Below, one piece after another: positions 8,309-18,164 of a stretch of DNA of 64,000 nt. The notes under the pieces are model-generated. The model was not told where the DNA came from, searched no databases, and saw only the letters and a program-made list of their open reading frames with translations. Position numbers and translations under genes: made by a program. Each line of letters opens with the position of its first letter. Position 1 is the stretch's first letter. This DNA comes from Mycolicibacterium moriokaense (GTDB lineage: Bacteria > Actinomycetota > Actinomycetes > Mycobacteriales > Mycobacteriaceae). The stretch is from NCBI RefSeq assembly GCF_010726085.1, contig NZ_AP022560.1:5952001-6016000 (forward strand), read 5' to 3'.

Positions 8309-8932
8309 TCATACTGGCTCGAACTGGGAGATAAGCCATTTACCGCGGTCCTTGTCGAGGGTGACGCGCACGGTGGAGGCTGTGTCGGTAGGGGCGTCCT
8401 CGGCCACAGTGGTGGTCTGGTTGATGAAGACCAGAACCACGGCGTGGTCAGCTGTGGCCGATAACGACACGGCACCAGGTACTTTCGCGGTTGCCGATAT
8501 TCTCCTTTGCCGGGCACCGGGGATCACAATATCGTTGATCAACTTGGTGTACTCCTCGCGGAAGCCGCCGGTGAGTAGAGGACGGGCGGCGGCCAAGTCA
8601 GTGTCGACGGTGTCGGCACTATAGGAGAGCATCGCGATCGAGCCGTCAGTCGCGGCCTGCACCGACGACAGAGCCGCCTCCCGCGCTTCGCGTTCGGAAC
8701 CCTCCTGCCACTTCAGGTAACCCACTCCGAGGGTCATCCCGAGTGCCATGACCGGCAGCAGGCCGAACCCCACCAAGCGCTGCCACCCGCGCCTGCCGAT
8801 CCACTTGCCTGCCGGCACAGTTTCGTCGACGTATGCGGTCGTGGCCGGCAGTGAGCAGTCTGCTTGGGAGTCGTCAAAATCCACCTCAAGTTCCGCAGGG
8901 GTGGGCGCAGCACCCTTCGTGTCTGTGGTCAC
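8309..8932 (-). CDS. Mce-associated membrane protein (last gene of mce operon)
   Basis: A 207-residue Mam-type protein. The GTG at 8932 overlaps the preceding stop in GTGA; a longer reading would run into that gene. An acidic cytoplasmic tail of about 55 residues precedes one membrane helix (LVGFGLLPVMALGMTLGVGY), followed by an extracytoplasmic domain of the mixed alpha/beta kind typical of Mce-associated proteins. Homologues such as the Mas proteins and OmamA stabilise Mce complexes (family knowledge). It is the distal member of an operon running from yrbEA at 18973. Confidence 0.85.
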   Translation of the reverse strand: MTTDTKGAAPTPAELEVDFDDSQADCSLPATTAYVDETVPAGKWIGRRGWQRLVGFGLLPVMALGMTLGVGYLKWQEGSEREAREAALSSVQAATDGSIAMLSYSADTVDTDLAAARPLLTGGFREEYTKLINDIVIPGARQRRISATAKVPGAVSLSATADHAVVLVFINQTTTVAEDAPTDTASTVRVTLDKDRGKWLISQFEPV

Positions 8933-9501
8933 GGCACGAACCGGACGTCGGAGACCTTGACGACACCGCCAACCTTCGCGACGCTGACTCGCATTCGCCA
9001 TGTCCGCGGACTCTGCTCCGGCACACCGCCACTCGATGTCTTGACGGATACTGCCACGAGGACCTGTGCATTATCGCCATCCTGCGACTCCAGTCCACTG
9101 GCGATGATCGATCCCTCAGACTTGGACTTCGCCTCTTTCACAACGTCGATGAACGACTGGGACCGTTGCTGAAAGTCATCGTGGAAGCTCCCGGTTGAGG
9201 TGTCGAGTATGCGTTGAATGTCGGCATCGACTTCGGCGTAGTCGATCGTGGTCATGTTCAGGACCCCCTGTTGGGCCGCCTCGATGAACGCGTGGTTCTG
9301 CACATGAGCTTGGCGGGTCTGGATCACGCCGTGGCCCAGCCAGGCACCCACGAATGCCAGCGTCACGATCACCGCCACCCCGAACACGATCGCCGCCCAA
9401 ATTACGCTCGGACGCCTCATGTCGGCCCGCGCGGTGCTAGCGTTACCCTCTCGAATCAACTGCACCCCAGTGATATTCGCTGTTTCAGGCTGGACTTCCA
9501 T
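8929..9501 (-). CDS. Mce-associated membrane protein
   Basis: A 190-residue protein with one membrane helix at about residues 33-55 (VIWAAIVFGVAVIVTLAFVG), then a periplasmic-side domain with the DFQQRSQSFIDVVKEAKSKSEG stretch found in Mam proteins, where an early conserved Asp/Phe region precedes a short beta sheet. It lies 15 bases downstream of mceF and overlaps the next Mam gene by four bases, so the two are probably made together. The likely role is assembly or stability of the Mce transporter. Confidence 0.86.
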   Translation of the reverse strand: MEVQPETANITGVQLIREGNASTARADMRRPSVIWAAIVFGVAVIVTLAFVGAWLGHGVIQTRQAHVQNHAFIEAAQQGVLNMTTIDYAEVDADIQRILDTSTGSFHDDFQQRSQSFIDVVKEAKSKSEGSIIASGLESQDGDNAQVLVAVSVKTSSGGVPEQSPRTWRMRVSVAKVGGVVKVSDVRFVP

Positions 9502-9516
9502 CGAGGCTCTACTCCT

Positions 9517-10998
9517 TCAGTTGCCGGCCCGCGGGATCAGCATGCTTTGCCATGACCTGTCTTTCTCACCCTGAGCAAGGTCGGATTGGATGTACTGCTT
9601 GCCGTCGGGTCCCATGTAGGCCCCTTTAACGGGGTCGTAATAGGCGACCGACACGGGCGGCGCGAGTCCCGAAGGTAGCGGTGCAGCAGGTGGCGGAGTC
9701 GGGGCGAGTTTGTGTGGTGCGGGGATATCCTGTCCGGTAAGGGTCGCGTTGGGGTCGCCCTTCCAGTTGTTTCCATCATTGAGCGGCACGTACTGCTCGT
9801 CGCTTTCGCACATTGCCGCTGTCGGCGCACGCTTGCCCGGCTGCGCGAGGCACGGAAAATTGCGTGCTCCCCGAACGGCGTTAGGGGCGTCCTGCGGAAT
9901 CCGACAGTACATATCGTCTGTGGTGCGCTCCGGCACATCGGTCAGAGCGGGACTGCGCCACTGTTGGGCGGGCAGATACCCGGTCGTGCAAGGTGGGGGC
10001 AGGTTGAAGTTGAGGTTGAAATCCATGTACAGGCCGGGATGCTTGGTCCCCCGGTTGGCCACGGTCGTGGTTTGAATGCCTGCCATGGCCTGCGGCAGCA
10101 AGACGAGGATCTGCTCTATTGCCGGGTTATAGACGAGCGTGACGCGGCCCAGGCTGCTGAGATTGGCCATCAGCACCGGGATCGTGGCCTGCAGACGATC
10201 GAAGAGCTGGCGGCCCGCCTCGGCGGCGGCGGGTCCCTTCTCCAGCACGCCCGCGACTGCGGCATCGCGGGTACTGAGTTGCCGGGTGAGATCTGCGACG
10301 TGGTCCGCCCACGCTTCAATCGATGTCGCGCTTTCGGCCTGTGCGTCAAGGACCGGACCTGACCGGTCGATCAGCACAGTCAGTGGCTCGAGGTTGGCCC
10401 GGGCGTCGATGGCCAGCTGGGTGGACCCCTTCACAAGCCGTGCGATCTCCGGTCCGAGCCCACCGAACGCCGTGTAGCTCTCGTCGACGACCGTCTTGAC
10501 GTTGGCCTGAGGTATCGCCTGTAGTGCTCGGTTTGCCGCGTCGAGCAAGGAGTTGATATCCGGCGGCACCGATGTGCGCGCGAGTGGGACGACGTCGCCG
10601 TCCTTCAGTGGCGCTCCGTTGCCACTGCGCGGTATGAGGGCGACGTACTGTTCGCCCACGGCGGAGACGCTGTGCACCTGCGCGTCCACGTCACCGGGGA
10701 CGCGAACGTCGGAACGCAGGGACAAGACCGCGTCCACACCCGTGTTGGTAAGACGTACGTCGGCGACTCGGCCGACCTCCGTCCCTCGGTAGGTGACGTT
10801 GCCGCCGGCATAGAGGCCCGCGGCCCTCGACAGCTGCACGGTGACGGTGTATTGGCCGATGCCAAGGTAGGCCGGCAGCTTGATGTAGCCGAAAACCATC
10901 ACAGCGCCGGCGATCGTGGCGACAACCGTGAAGATGGCCAGCTGAACCTTGACCCTCTTGTTCAGGCGTTGGCGAAAATGTTGTCCGGGCAGGCGCAT
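9517..10998 (-). CDS. mceF: MceF-like substrate-binding protein of the Mce lipid transporter
   Basis: 493 residues. The ATG at 10998 begins one base after the mceE stop. There is one N-terminal helix (VQLAIFTVVATIAGAVMVFGYI) and an MlaD/Mce domain at about residues 40-120 (TVQLSRAAGLYAGGNVTYRGTEVG). A long helical region follows and forms the hydrophobic tunnel in Mce complexes. The C-terminus is Pro-rich and ends with QYIQSDLAQGEKDRSWQSML, resembling the tail of other MceF proteins. It would sit in the cell envelope as one of six different Mce subunits. Confidence 0.92.
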   Translation of the reverse strand: MRLPGQHFRQRLNKRVKVQLAIFTVVATIAGAVMVFGYIKLPAYLGIGQYTVTVQLSRAAGLYAGGNVTYRGTEVGRVADVRLTNTGVDAVLSLRSDVRVPGDVDAQVHSVSAVGEQYVALIPRSGNGAPLKDGDVVPLARTSVPPDINSLLDAANRALQAIPQANVKTVVDESYTAFGGLGPEIARLVKGSTQLAIDARANLEPLTVLIDRSGPVLDAQAESATSIEAWADHVADLTRQLSTRDAAVAGVLEKGPAAAEAGRQLFDRLQATIPVLMANLSSLGRVTLVYNPAIEQILVLLPQAMAGIQTTTVANRGTKHPGLYMDFNLNFNLPPPCTTGYLPAQQWRSPALTDVPERTTDDMYCRIPQDAPNAVRGARNFPCLAQPGKRAPTAAMCESDEQYVPLNDGNNWKGDPNATLTGQDIPAPHKLAPTPPPAAPLPSGLAPPVSVAYYDPVKGAYMGPDGKQYIQSDLAQGEKDRSWQSMLIPRAGN

Positions 10999-10999
10999 A

Positions 11000-12151
11000 T
11001 CAGGGCCCCTGGTCTGCGTGGTAGGGAGCAATCAACGGATTCCTCGCGGTGTAGGGGCTGGGTAACTGACCGATCGTTCTGCCCCACTGCATCTCAAGCT
11101 CGGTGAGTTGGCCTTCGAACCGGGTACCGGTGAACAGTGCGTTGTCGATGCGGCTCAAGGTGAGATCGAAGACAGCGGTGAGGTTGCCGTAATCACCGCG
11201 AATCCACTTGGACAGCGTCTCTATGGGCCATGGGATCGCCACGAGGCCGCTCAGCGCCCGTGTCATGTCTGGTCCGGCATCGGCCAGCGCCCGCAGCACC
11301 GGAGCGATGTCGTTGAGTTCCTTGACCAGATTCTCCTTGCTTTGGTCCACGGTGTCAGCGGCCAGCGCGGCGAACCTGCCGAAAGCATCGGCAGCTTCGG
11401 CGAGATTGTCGCGTTGGTCGGCCAATATGCGCAGCGCATCGGGGATTGTCCGAAGTGCCTTGTCCACCACCGGCTTCTGCTCCGAGAACTGCCCCACAAG
11501 ACTGTTGAAACTGTCCGTAGCGGCGATGATGTCGCCGGTCTGTTTGTCGACGTGTCCGACGAACTCGTCGATCTGCTCCAGCAGGCTGCGCAGATCCTTT
11601 TCCCTGCCGGCAAACGCAGTGGCGAATGCGGCCGTGATGTCCTGCACCTGACCGATTCCGCCTCCGTTGAGGAGGAGCGACAAGGCAGCGAGCGTTTGAT
11701 CGGTGTTGGGGTAAGCACCGGCGTGCGCAAGTGGGATGTGCGAACCGTTGTGCAGTCGCCCCTGAGGCGGCGCTTGGGTCGGTGCTGCGAGCTCAATGTG
11801 AAGCGAACCCAACAAGCTGGTCTGGCCGATCTTGACGGTCGCGTTGCCGGGCAGTTCGACGTCGCCGTTGAGCCTCATCGTGACCAACGCATGCCATCCC
11901 TGGCGCTCGATCTTGGTGACGGTGCCGACATTCACGTCGCCAACCCGGACGCGGGAGTTCGGCTCTATGTAGCCGACGTCAGGCATCTCTGCGGTGATCA
12001 CGAACGACCCGTCGCCCTGACCTTGCGTCCCTGGCATCGGCAATGAGTTGAGCCCGCGCCACTGACAGCCGCTAATGAGCACGGCCAGCGCAACCGCGAC
12101 GAGTACCGAGCACAACCGATGGGCAAGTCTCATCCGATGGGCTGTTCTCAT
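11000..12151 (-). CDS. mceE: MceE-like lipoprotein of the Mce transporter
   Basis: 383 residues. ATG 12151 overlaps the mceD stop in ATGA. The signal peptide ends in the lipobox LISGC (Cys29), so the protein is lipid-anchored, as is the E subunit (Lpr type) of every mycobacterial mce operon. The MlaD domain spans about residues 50-130 (EMPDVGYIEPNSRVRVGDVNVG), followed by a long helical segment that builds the transport tunnel. Unlike MceC and MceD it lacks a Pro-rich tail. Confidence 0.93.
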   Translation of the reverse strand: MRTAHRMRLAHRLCSVLVAVALAVLISGCQWRGLNSLPMPGTQGQGDGSFVITAEMPDVGYIEPNSRVRVGDVNVGTVTKIERQGWHALVTMRLNGDVELPGNATVKIGQTSLLGSLHIELAAPTQAPPQGRLHNGSHIPLAHAGAYPNTDQTLAALSLLLNGGGIGQVQDITAAFATAFAGREKDLRSLLEQIDEFVGHVDKQTGDIIAATDSFNSLVGQFSEQKPVVDKALRTIPDALRILADQRDNLAEAADAFGRFAALAADTVDQSKENLVKELNDIAPVLRALADAGPDMTRALSGLVAIPWPIETLSKWIRGDYGNLTAVFDLTLSRIDNALFTGTRFEGQLTELEMQWGRTIGQLPSPYTARNPLIAPYHADQGP

Positions 12152-13527
12152 GAGCCACCGCCGGTCGGGATCATCATGCCGGGTAGCCCAGCGGATGGAT
12201 CCGTTGACACCGAGGGCTGCGCCGACGGAGGCTCCGCGGACTGGCCCCCTGCCGGTCCCGTCTCGGCGGGCAATGGGGGCGCCGCCCCAGGGCCGGGAAC
12301 ATTCGGCGGCGAATGCTCTCCCGACGCCGACGGTGTACCTGCCGGCAGTGGCGGTACGTAGTCGGGACGCAGCCAATCCTCGCTGTAGGTGATTTCGTTG
12401 GGACGCGCGGCTGCCCCGACGAAGAAGTTCTCGCCGAACGGCGGAAAGTTGATCTGCCGGTTCTTGATGATCGGGGCCAGGTATTGCACACAGAGCTTCG
12501 CCGACTCTTCTGCACCCCGACGCGATGCGGCCTGGATCGCGCCGCACAGGAAGGAGATGGGATTGGCGAAGTTGGTAGCGACGAGAGCACCGGTCAGCGC
12601 CGCCTGTGTCGGCTGGACGATGTTGGGATAATTCGCCGCAACATTCGGGAAGACGTGCAGTGCTTGTTTGATTTCGCCTGTGCTCTCGCGGACCGCCGTC
12701 GAGATCGACGACAGTTTGTCGCCGGCGGTGCCGAGCGCCTCGTGATTCTCGGTGATGAACCTGGTGGTGGCAGCGACTGCGGATTCGATGTCCTCGACCG
12801 CATTGCCGACGGCGTCGGGATCGACAGTCAATGCGCCGGTGACCGAGGCGAGGTTGCTGTTGAGTTGCTGCAGCAGCGACGCGCTGTCCTGAAGCGCCGA
12901 CACGACCACTGAGAGATTCCTTATCGTGCCGAAGATGTCAGAGCTGTGATCGCCCAATACTGAAAGGGCCTGCGACATCGTCACAATCGTGTCGCGGATG
13001 TTCTTGCCTTGCCCCCGCAGGTTATCGGCCGCGGTGTTGATGAACGCCCCGAGTGCGCTCACGTCGCTGGGCGCGGTGGGTTGTAGCGCTTCTGTGAGTT
13101 TTTCCAATTGCTGGCGCAGGTCATCCCACTCGACGGGTACGGCGGTGCGCTCCATCGGTATGACTGCGCCATCGGGCATCACGGGCCCCGAGGTATATGC
13201 CGGCACCAGTTGGATGGCTCGAGAGGTGATCAACTGTGGTGACACGATTGCGGCTTTCGCATCCGCGGGCACCTTGTACTTCGAGTCGACCCAGAACTTG
13301 ACCCGTACCTGTTCGGGTAGCGGTTCGATCGACTCGATCACACCGACCGGCACGCCCAAGATCCGCACTTCGTCACCGCGAAACAGTCCATTGGTGTTGT
13401 CGAAGTAGGCCACGACATGGGTTCTGCTGCCCTGCAGCATCGACCGTGCCGCGGCGGTGATGCCGCCGATCAAAGCAAGTGTCAATGCGATGCCCAAGAC
13501 GATGCGGACGCTACGTGAGCGGATCAT
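12148..13527 (-). CDS. mceD: MceD-like subunit of the Mce transporter
   Basis: 459 residues, starting at ATG 13527 in an ATGA overlap with mceC. The N-terminal helix (VRIVLGIALTLALIGGITAAA) anchors it. The MlaD domain (VVAYFDNTNGLFRGDEVRILGVPVG) is at about residues 38-115, followed by a helical tunnel domain to about residue 330. A region beginning NPISFLCGAIQAASRRGAEESAKLC is typical of MceD, and the last 70 residues are rich in Pro, Ala and Gly. Confidence 0.92.
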   Translation of the reverse strand: MIRSRSVRIVLGIALTLALIGGITAAARSMLQGSRTHVVAYFDNTNGLFRGDEVRILGVPVGVIESIEPLPEQVRVKFWVDSKYKVPADAKAAIVSPQLITSRAIQLVPAYTSGPVMPDGAVIPMERTAVPVEWDDLRQQLEKLTEALQPTAPSDVSALGAFINTAADNLRGQGKNIRDTIVTMSQALSVLGDHSSDIFGTIRNLSVVVSALQDSASLLQQLNSNLASVTGALTVDPDAVGNAVEDIESAVAATTRFITENHEALGTAGDKLSSISTAVRESTGEIKQALHVFPNVAANYPNIVQPTQAALTGALVATNFANPISFLCGAIQAASRRGAEESAKLCVQYLAPIIKNRQINFPPFGENFFVGAAARPNEITYSEDWLRPDYVPPLPAGTPSASGEHSPPNVPGPGAAPPLPAETGPAGGQSAEPPSAQPSVSTDPSAGLPGMMIPTGGGS

Positions 13528-14870
13528 CGGCCTGCCTCCTGACTTGCCTGCGCTGGTTCTCCAGGTGCGGTCTGATAAACCGGGGAGGGTGTCGTGTCGG
13601 CAGGTGTCGCCGAACCAGATGGGGCAGCCGGCGGGCCCGGCGGCGGTCCGCCCGGCGCCGGTGCAGGTAGCGGTTCGCGGTACGGGTAGCAGCCGGGACC
13701 CGGTAATGGCACACCGGGCGGACCGCACTGCTGGTCGCCGGGATTCCCGGTGATCGCATCGGGGAGTTGAGTTTTGGGTTCCCCGCCCTGTCCTGTGCGG
13801 GGGTACGGCATGGGAAGGGCCGGGGTCGCCCGCTGACCGATCTCGGGGTCAGTTCGCTCCGATGGCAACAGTACATTTGGATCCAACCCGAGGTCGGAGA
13901 AAGCCGCGTCGACAAACGGTTGCACAAACTGCCCGGGCAGCAAGTTGGACAGATAGGCCTTGAAGAATGGCCCGGAGGCGATCGCCTCCCCAAAAGACAG
14001 CGCGTACTGGTTCAGATAGACGATGGACTTTTGAAGGCCCTTCTTGTGATTGTCGACCATGGTGATGACGCCATTGAGCTTGTCCAACGCCGGACGCAGT
14101 TGGGTCTGGTTGTCTTCAACGAACGCCGACAGCTGTCGCGCGAAGGCGGACAGGTTGCCCGAGATCTGCTGCAGCGCTGCACTTTGTGACCTCAGTTCAG
14201 CCAGCAGGGCGTTGGTGTTAGCGATCAGGGCGGCGATCTCGTCGGCCCGCTCGGACAGCACCGACGTGGCCGAGTTCGCATCCTCGAGCAGCTTACGAAG
14301 CTGAGCATCTCGGGCACCGAGGGTTCGAGAAAACCGCGTCACGCCTTGTAGGGCGAGCTTCAGGTCCAGAGGGGTGTTCTGAAAAGTCTGCGCCAGCGTG
14401 TCCAACGCGTCTGAAACGCCGGCGGTGTTCAGCCCGCTGATGGTGGCCGACAAATCGCCGAGGGCGTCGGGCAACTGGTAGGGCGACCTTGTGCGACTCA
14501 GGGGGATCCGGTTCAGATTGCCATCGCCGCGTGGCGTTATCTCCAGAACCTTGGCTCCCAACAGACTCTTGGTTCTGATGTTGGCCTCGGTGTTCTCGCC
14601 GAGGTGCACGTCGCGGTCGACGTCGAACTCGACGAGCACTTGCGCGCCGTCCAATTCGATGGATGTGACTTCGCCTACTCGATACCCGGCGACCTGCACC
14701 GCCGCGCCTGCTCGCAGCCCGCCCGCTTCAGCGAATTCCGCCGAATAGTGTTTGGCCGTATTGATGAATGGCAGTTTGTCGTACTGCAAGGCCCCTAATG
14801 CGACCGTCGCGGTCAGCGCGACCCCTAAGGCTCCGATGACGACAGGGTTGTACTCCTCGAAGGATTTCAC
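13524..14870 (-). CDS. mceC: MceC-like subunit of the Mce transporter
   Basis: 448 residues from GTG 14870, which overlaps the mceB stop in GTGA. The SFEEYNPVVIGALGV start is characteristic of MceC proteins (SF-ERNP-type N-terminus). It has one N-terminal helix, an MlaD domain (YSAEFAEAGGLRAGAAVQVAGYRVG) at about 38-115, a helical domain and a long Pro/Gly-rich tail containing the CYPYREPLPAP segment. All six mce genes are closely spaced and should be cotranscribed. Confidence 0.93.
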   Translation of the reverse strand: MKSFEEYNPVVIGALGVALTATVALGALQYDKLPFINTAKHYSAEFAEAGGLRAGAAVQVAGYRVGEVTSIELDGAQVLVEFDVDRDVHLGENTEANIRTKSLLGAKVLEITPRGDGNLNRIPLSRTRSPYQLPDALGDLSATISGLNTAGVSDALDTLAQTFQNTPLDLKLALQGVTRFSRTLGARDAQLRKLLEDANSATSVLSERADEIAALIANTNALLAELRSQSAALQQISGNLSAFARQLSAFVEDNQTQLRPALDKLNGVITMVDNHKKGLQKSIVYLNQYALSFGEAIASGPFFKAYLSNLLPGQFVQPFVDAAFSDLGLDPNVLLPSERTDPEIGQRATPALPMPYPRTGQGGEPKTQLPDAITGNPGDQQCGPPGVPLPGPGCYPYREPLPAPAPGGPPPGPPAAPSGSATPADTTPSPVYQTAPGEPAQASQEAGR

Positions 14871-15895
14871 TTTGGCGCGCACCGTCCCGTGTTTTGACCT
14901 GCCACCTTGATGTAGACGGGCTGCCCGCCCTTGCCGTTCATCTTCAACACCGCATCGCACAGATAGAACGTGAAGTAGTCGCCCTGAATACCCAAGCGAG
15001 ACAGAATCTTGTAAGCGTCTGGCAGCGAAGCGAGCAAGTTATCGAAGTACTCATGGTCTGCGACGACAAGCGCTGACACTCGATCGGTCTCTGTGATCAC
15101 TTCCTTGAGCGGCTTCCGAGCCTGGCTCAACAGATCCGCAATGGTTGCCGAGGCGGTGTTGGTGGACGCAATGGCATTGCGGATATCGGACTTTCGTTCG
15201 GCCAGCCCGCGGACGAGTTCCGACATTGAGTCGACTGTCTTGGCGAATTGACTGCGCTCTTGGGCGAGTGAACCCACCACGGAGTTGAGGTTTGTAATCA
15301 CCTGCCCGATCAACTCATCGCGATCGGCAAGCGTGCTCGTCACTTCGGCCGCAGTTCGCAAGAACGAGCCGATGGTCTCGCCCTCACCTTGGAACGCCTC
15401 GATCAACTGCGCTGACAACGCATTTACCTGCTCCGGGTCGAGAGCGCGGAAGAGTGGGCGGAATCCGCCGAGCAGGCTATCAAGGTCCAGCGCTGGTTCG
15501 GTGTTCTCCAGGGGTATGACATCGCCGGGGTTCAGCTTCCTCACGCCCCCAGCACCTTCCAACAGAGCCAGATATCGGTCGCCGATCGGGTTGGCCCAGC
15601 GGATAGCCGCAATGCTGCCCTCGGTGAGTACAACCGAAGGGTCGGCCGAGAATTCCACGACCGCATGGTTGTCCGGACTGATGGAGATGCGCTTTACCTT
15701 GCCGACTTCAACTCCGGCGATGCGCACGAAATCGTTGGCGGCCAAGCCGCTGACGTCGGTGAAATTGGCCTTGTAGACGCGTTCGCTTTGATGCCGCGTT
15801 TGCGCGAATATCGCGATGAGCGCGAAAGTGCCGACGAGGCAGGCGACCACGAACACAGCTAGTCCGATGGACGCACGCCGCAAGCTAACGTTCAC
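14867..15895 (-). CDS. mceB: MceB-like subunit of the Mce transporter
   Basis: 342 residues. N-terminal membrane helix (IGLAVFVVACLVGTFALIAIF), MlaD domain (YKANFTDVSGLAANDFVRIAGVEVG) at about 40-120, helical tunnel region, and a C-terminus with the FTFYLCDAVLKMNG segment typical of MceB. It lacks the long Pro-rich tail of its neighbours. There is a 27-base gap to the mceA stop, the largest inside the mceA-F block. Confidence 0.93.
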   Translation of the reverse strand: MNVSLRRASIGLAVFVVACLVGTFALIAIFAQTRHQSERVYKANFTDVSGLAANDFVRIAGVEVGKVKRISISPDNHAVVEFSADPSVVLTEGSIAAIRWANPIGDRYLALLEGAGGVRKLNPGDVIPLENTEPALDLDSLLGGFRPLFRALDPEQVNALSAQLIEAFQGEGETIGSFLRTAAEVTSTLADRDELIGQVITNLNSVVGSLAQERSQFAKTVDSMSELVRGLAERKSDIRNAIASTNTASATIADLLSQARKPLKEVITETDRVSALVVADHEYFDNLLASLPDAYKILSRLGIQGDYFTFYLCDAVLKMNGKGGQPVYIKVAGQNTGRCAPK

Positions 15896-15922
15896 GACGA
15901 GGCCTCCCTTCGATCTGCGTAC

Positions 15923-17305
15923 TCACGACGGGGGTGGTGCTGGTTCGGCTGTCGAGCTGGCGGCCGCTGGTTCGGGCGGCGGCGCAGGCGGCACCGCTGG
16001 AAATAGAGGCACCCCGCCCGGCCCGTACATCGGGGCGCCGTACGGAGGCGCACCCGGCGGGACTATGGGGCCCGGCGCTGGCCCAGGCAGACATTGTCGA
16101 AGACTTGGCCCCTCGGGGACGGCCCGTGTCACCGGAAAGAAGTTGACCCAGCAGGGATTCCCGATACCGGGGTTAGGCCGCATGTCCAGTCCGGTGCCCC
16201 AGCCGGTATTGGTGACCATATAGCGGTGCGGGAACATCTTCGCCACGTCAGGTAGCGACCCGCACCCGGGTTTGCCCCCCGGACCGCCCTTGGCCGCAAG
16301 GATCGGGAGATGCTCGGGATACTTGTACGGGTTGTCGCCCGCCAAAATCGTTGCGTCCACAAGGACCGTCCGGCCATTGCCCCCGATGGCGTCATACCCT
16401 CCACCCTGTAGGTATATGACGGATCCTTTCAACAAGCAGGTGTACGACGGCTCGTACTTGAGTAGTAGGTCGAAGGTCGGCGCAAGTCCGTTGACGGCAT
16501 CCACGAAGTTCACGCTGCTCCCGGCGAGAAGTCGGTTGCCGGAGTCCGAGAACCCGATCACGTTCATGAGCAACGCATCCAGGTCCTTAGCATGGCTCGT
16601 GATGGTGGTGCTCGTGACACTCGCGGCATCCAAGGTGGCCAAGATATCTTGTGCCGCAACGCTGTAGGCGTCGCTGACTCCCTTGAAGGAGCGCCAGTTC
16701 GCCGCGACGGTGTCCATTCTGGGATTAAGGGCAAGCAGCACTTGGTTGGCGTCGGTGGTCGCCTCGCCGATACGTGGCCCCTGGCCTCGCACCCCGTCCG
16801 CGAGTGCGGTCAGCACCGCGTTGAGCTTCGAGACGTCGATCTGTTGAAGCAGGCCTACCAAGTTGTCGAATACGGTGTTCACCTCTGTGCTGACGTTTCG
16901 AGAACGAAGCACCGACCCAGCAGACAAACGCTTGGCTGCGGGCTGGTCCGGATAGATGAACTCGACGTACTTGGCACCAAATACGGTGGTGGCCTTGATC
17001 TCCGCCTCGACATTGGCCGGGATGTATTGGTTCTGATCGGGAAATAGCTCCAGCTTCAGGCTCGTTGGCTCGCCTCCGCCCATGACTGCCGCAACCCGGC
17101 CCACCTGCACGCCGCGCATCATCACCTTCGCGCCGGGTTCCAACACCAGGCCCGAACGGTCGGACGTCACGATGACCGGGACGAAGCTGCGAAATGTCCC
17201 GGCGAAGAGGCCTGAACACACCAGCGCCATCCCGAGGATCGCGGCAAACATGATCGCGGCCCACCACAACGGATGTATCCGGTCTTCGCCCAGAGATTCG
17301 GTCAT
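15923..17305 (-). CDS. mceA: MceA-like subunit of the Mce transporter
   Basis: 460 residues. A helix (HPLWWAAIMFAAILGMALVC) is followed by an MlaD domain (VPVIVTSDRSGLVLEPGAKVMMRGVQVG) at about 42-120. Also visible are the MceA-type NTVFDNLVGLLQQIDVSKLNAVL region, Cys-containing segments (SYTCLL, GKPGCGSLP) and a C-terminal tail of about 60 residues that is nearly all Pro, Ala and Gly. It follows yrbEB by four bases. MceA subunits carry much of the substrate preference; I could not assign this one to mce1-4 by eye. Confidence 0.93.
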   Translation of the reverse strand: MTESLGEDRIHPLWWAAIMFAAILGMALVCSGLFAGTFRSFVPVIVTSDRSGLVLEPGAKVMMRGVQVGRVAAVMGGGEPTSLKLELFPDQNQYIPANVEAEIKATTVFGAKYVEFIYPDQPAAKRLSAGSVLRSRNVSTEVNTVFDNLVGLLQQIDVSKLNAVLTALADGVRGQGPRIGEATTDANQVLLALNPRMDTVAANWRSFKGVSDAYSVAAQDILATLDAASVTSTTITSHAKDLDALLMNVIGFSDSGNRLLAGSSVNFVDAVNGLAPTFDLLLKYEPSYTCLLKGSVIYLQGGGYDAIGGNGRTVLVDATILAGDNPYKYPEHLPILAAKGGPGGKPGCGSLPDVAKMFPHRYMVTNTGWGTGLDMRPNPGIGNPCWVNFFPVTRAVPEGPSLRQCLPGPAPGPIVPPGAPPYGAPMYGPGGVPLFPAVPPAPPPEPAAASSTAEPAPPPS

Positions 17306-17309
17306 GCCA

Positions 17310-18164
17310 CTAGCCCGCGAGGTGAAAGTTGCCGGACTGGCCGTAGATCGCCAGCGAGAGGAACAGGACGATGAACACCGCGGCGATCATCGAGGTGCGG
17401 ACGGCACGTCCGACGGCCTCCCCGACGCCAGCGGGGCCACCGGACGCGGTGAAGCCGTAGTACGTGTGCACCAACATGACCACCACCGCCATCGAGACCG
17501 CCTGAAAAAAGGACCAGACGATGTCGATGGGATTCAAGAACGTGTTGAAGTAGTGGTCATAGACTCCGCTGGACTGCCCATAAATGGCCGTTGTACCCAA
17601 CCGGGCAGCCAGAAACGACGTGATCATCGCCACGCAGTACAAGGGGATCACCACGATGATGCCGGCCACGACACGGTTGGATGCCAAATAGGCGATTGAT
17701 CTGATGCCCATCACCTCCAGGGCATCGATCTCCTCGTTTATCCGCATTGCGCCCAGTTGAGCGGTCGCTCCCGCACCGATGGTCGCCGCCAGGCCGATGC
17801 CCGCGATGACCGGTGCGATCAACCGCACGTTGAAGTACGCCGAGGCGAACCCCGTCAGCGCTTCCACACCCACGTTGGCGAACTGGTTGTATCCCTGCAC
17901 CGCCACCAGTGCCCCTGTCGACATCGTCAGGAAGCCGATGATGACGACGGTGCCGCCGATGATGGCCAATGCGCCTGTGCCCAGGCTCATCTGCGCAATC
18001 AGGCGCACCGTCTCAAGGTGGTAGTGAACCAGTGCGTCCCGGATCGAGTACAGGGTCCTGAAGTAGAACCGGGCTTGTGTACCGATGCGTGTGAGCCCCC
18101 GTACCCAACCTGAGGTGATGGTACGTACGCGCGGGTACATCCCGCTGGGGACTCCGACGCTCAT
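17310..18164 (-). CDS. yrbEB: YrbEB-like permease of the Mce transporter
   Basis: 284 residues, a MlaE-family permease with five to six predicted helices. The conserved cytoplasmic motif AMRINEEIDALEVMGI (about residues 160-175) is the EQ-like coupling helix that contacts the MceG ATPase in MlaE-type importers. It ends with the LAIYGQSGNFHLAG tail common to YrbEB proteins. Its ATG overlaps the yrbEA stop in ATGA. The partner ATPase MceG is not encoded in the window and is expected elsewhere, as in other mycobacteria. Confidence 0.95.
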   Translation of the reverse strand: MSVGVPSGMYPRVRTITSGWVRGLTRIGTQARFYFRTLYSIRDALVHYHLETVRLIAQMSLGTGALAIIGGTVVIIGFLTMSTGALVAVQGYNQFANVGVEALTGFASAYFNVRLIAPVIAGIGLAATIGAGATAQLGAMRINEEIDALEVMGIRSIAYLASNRVVAGIIVVIPLYCVAMITSFLAARLGTTAIYGQSSGVYDHYFNTFLNPIDIVWSFFQAVSMAVVVMLVHTYYGFTASGGPAGVGEAVGRAVRTSMIAAVFIVLFLSLAIYGQSGNFHLAG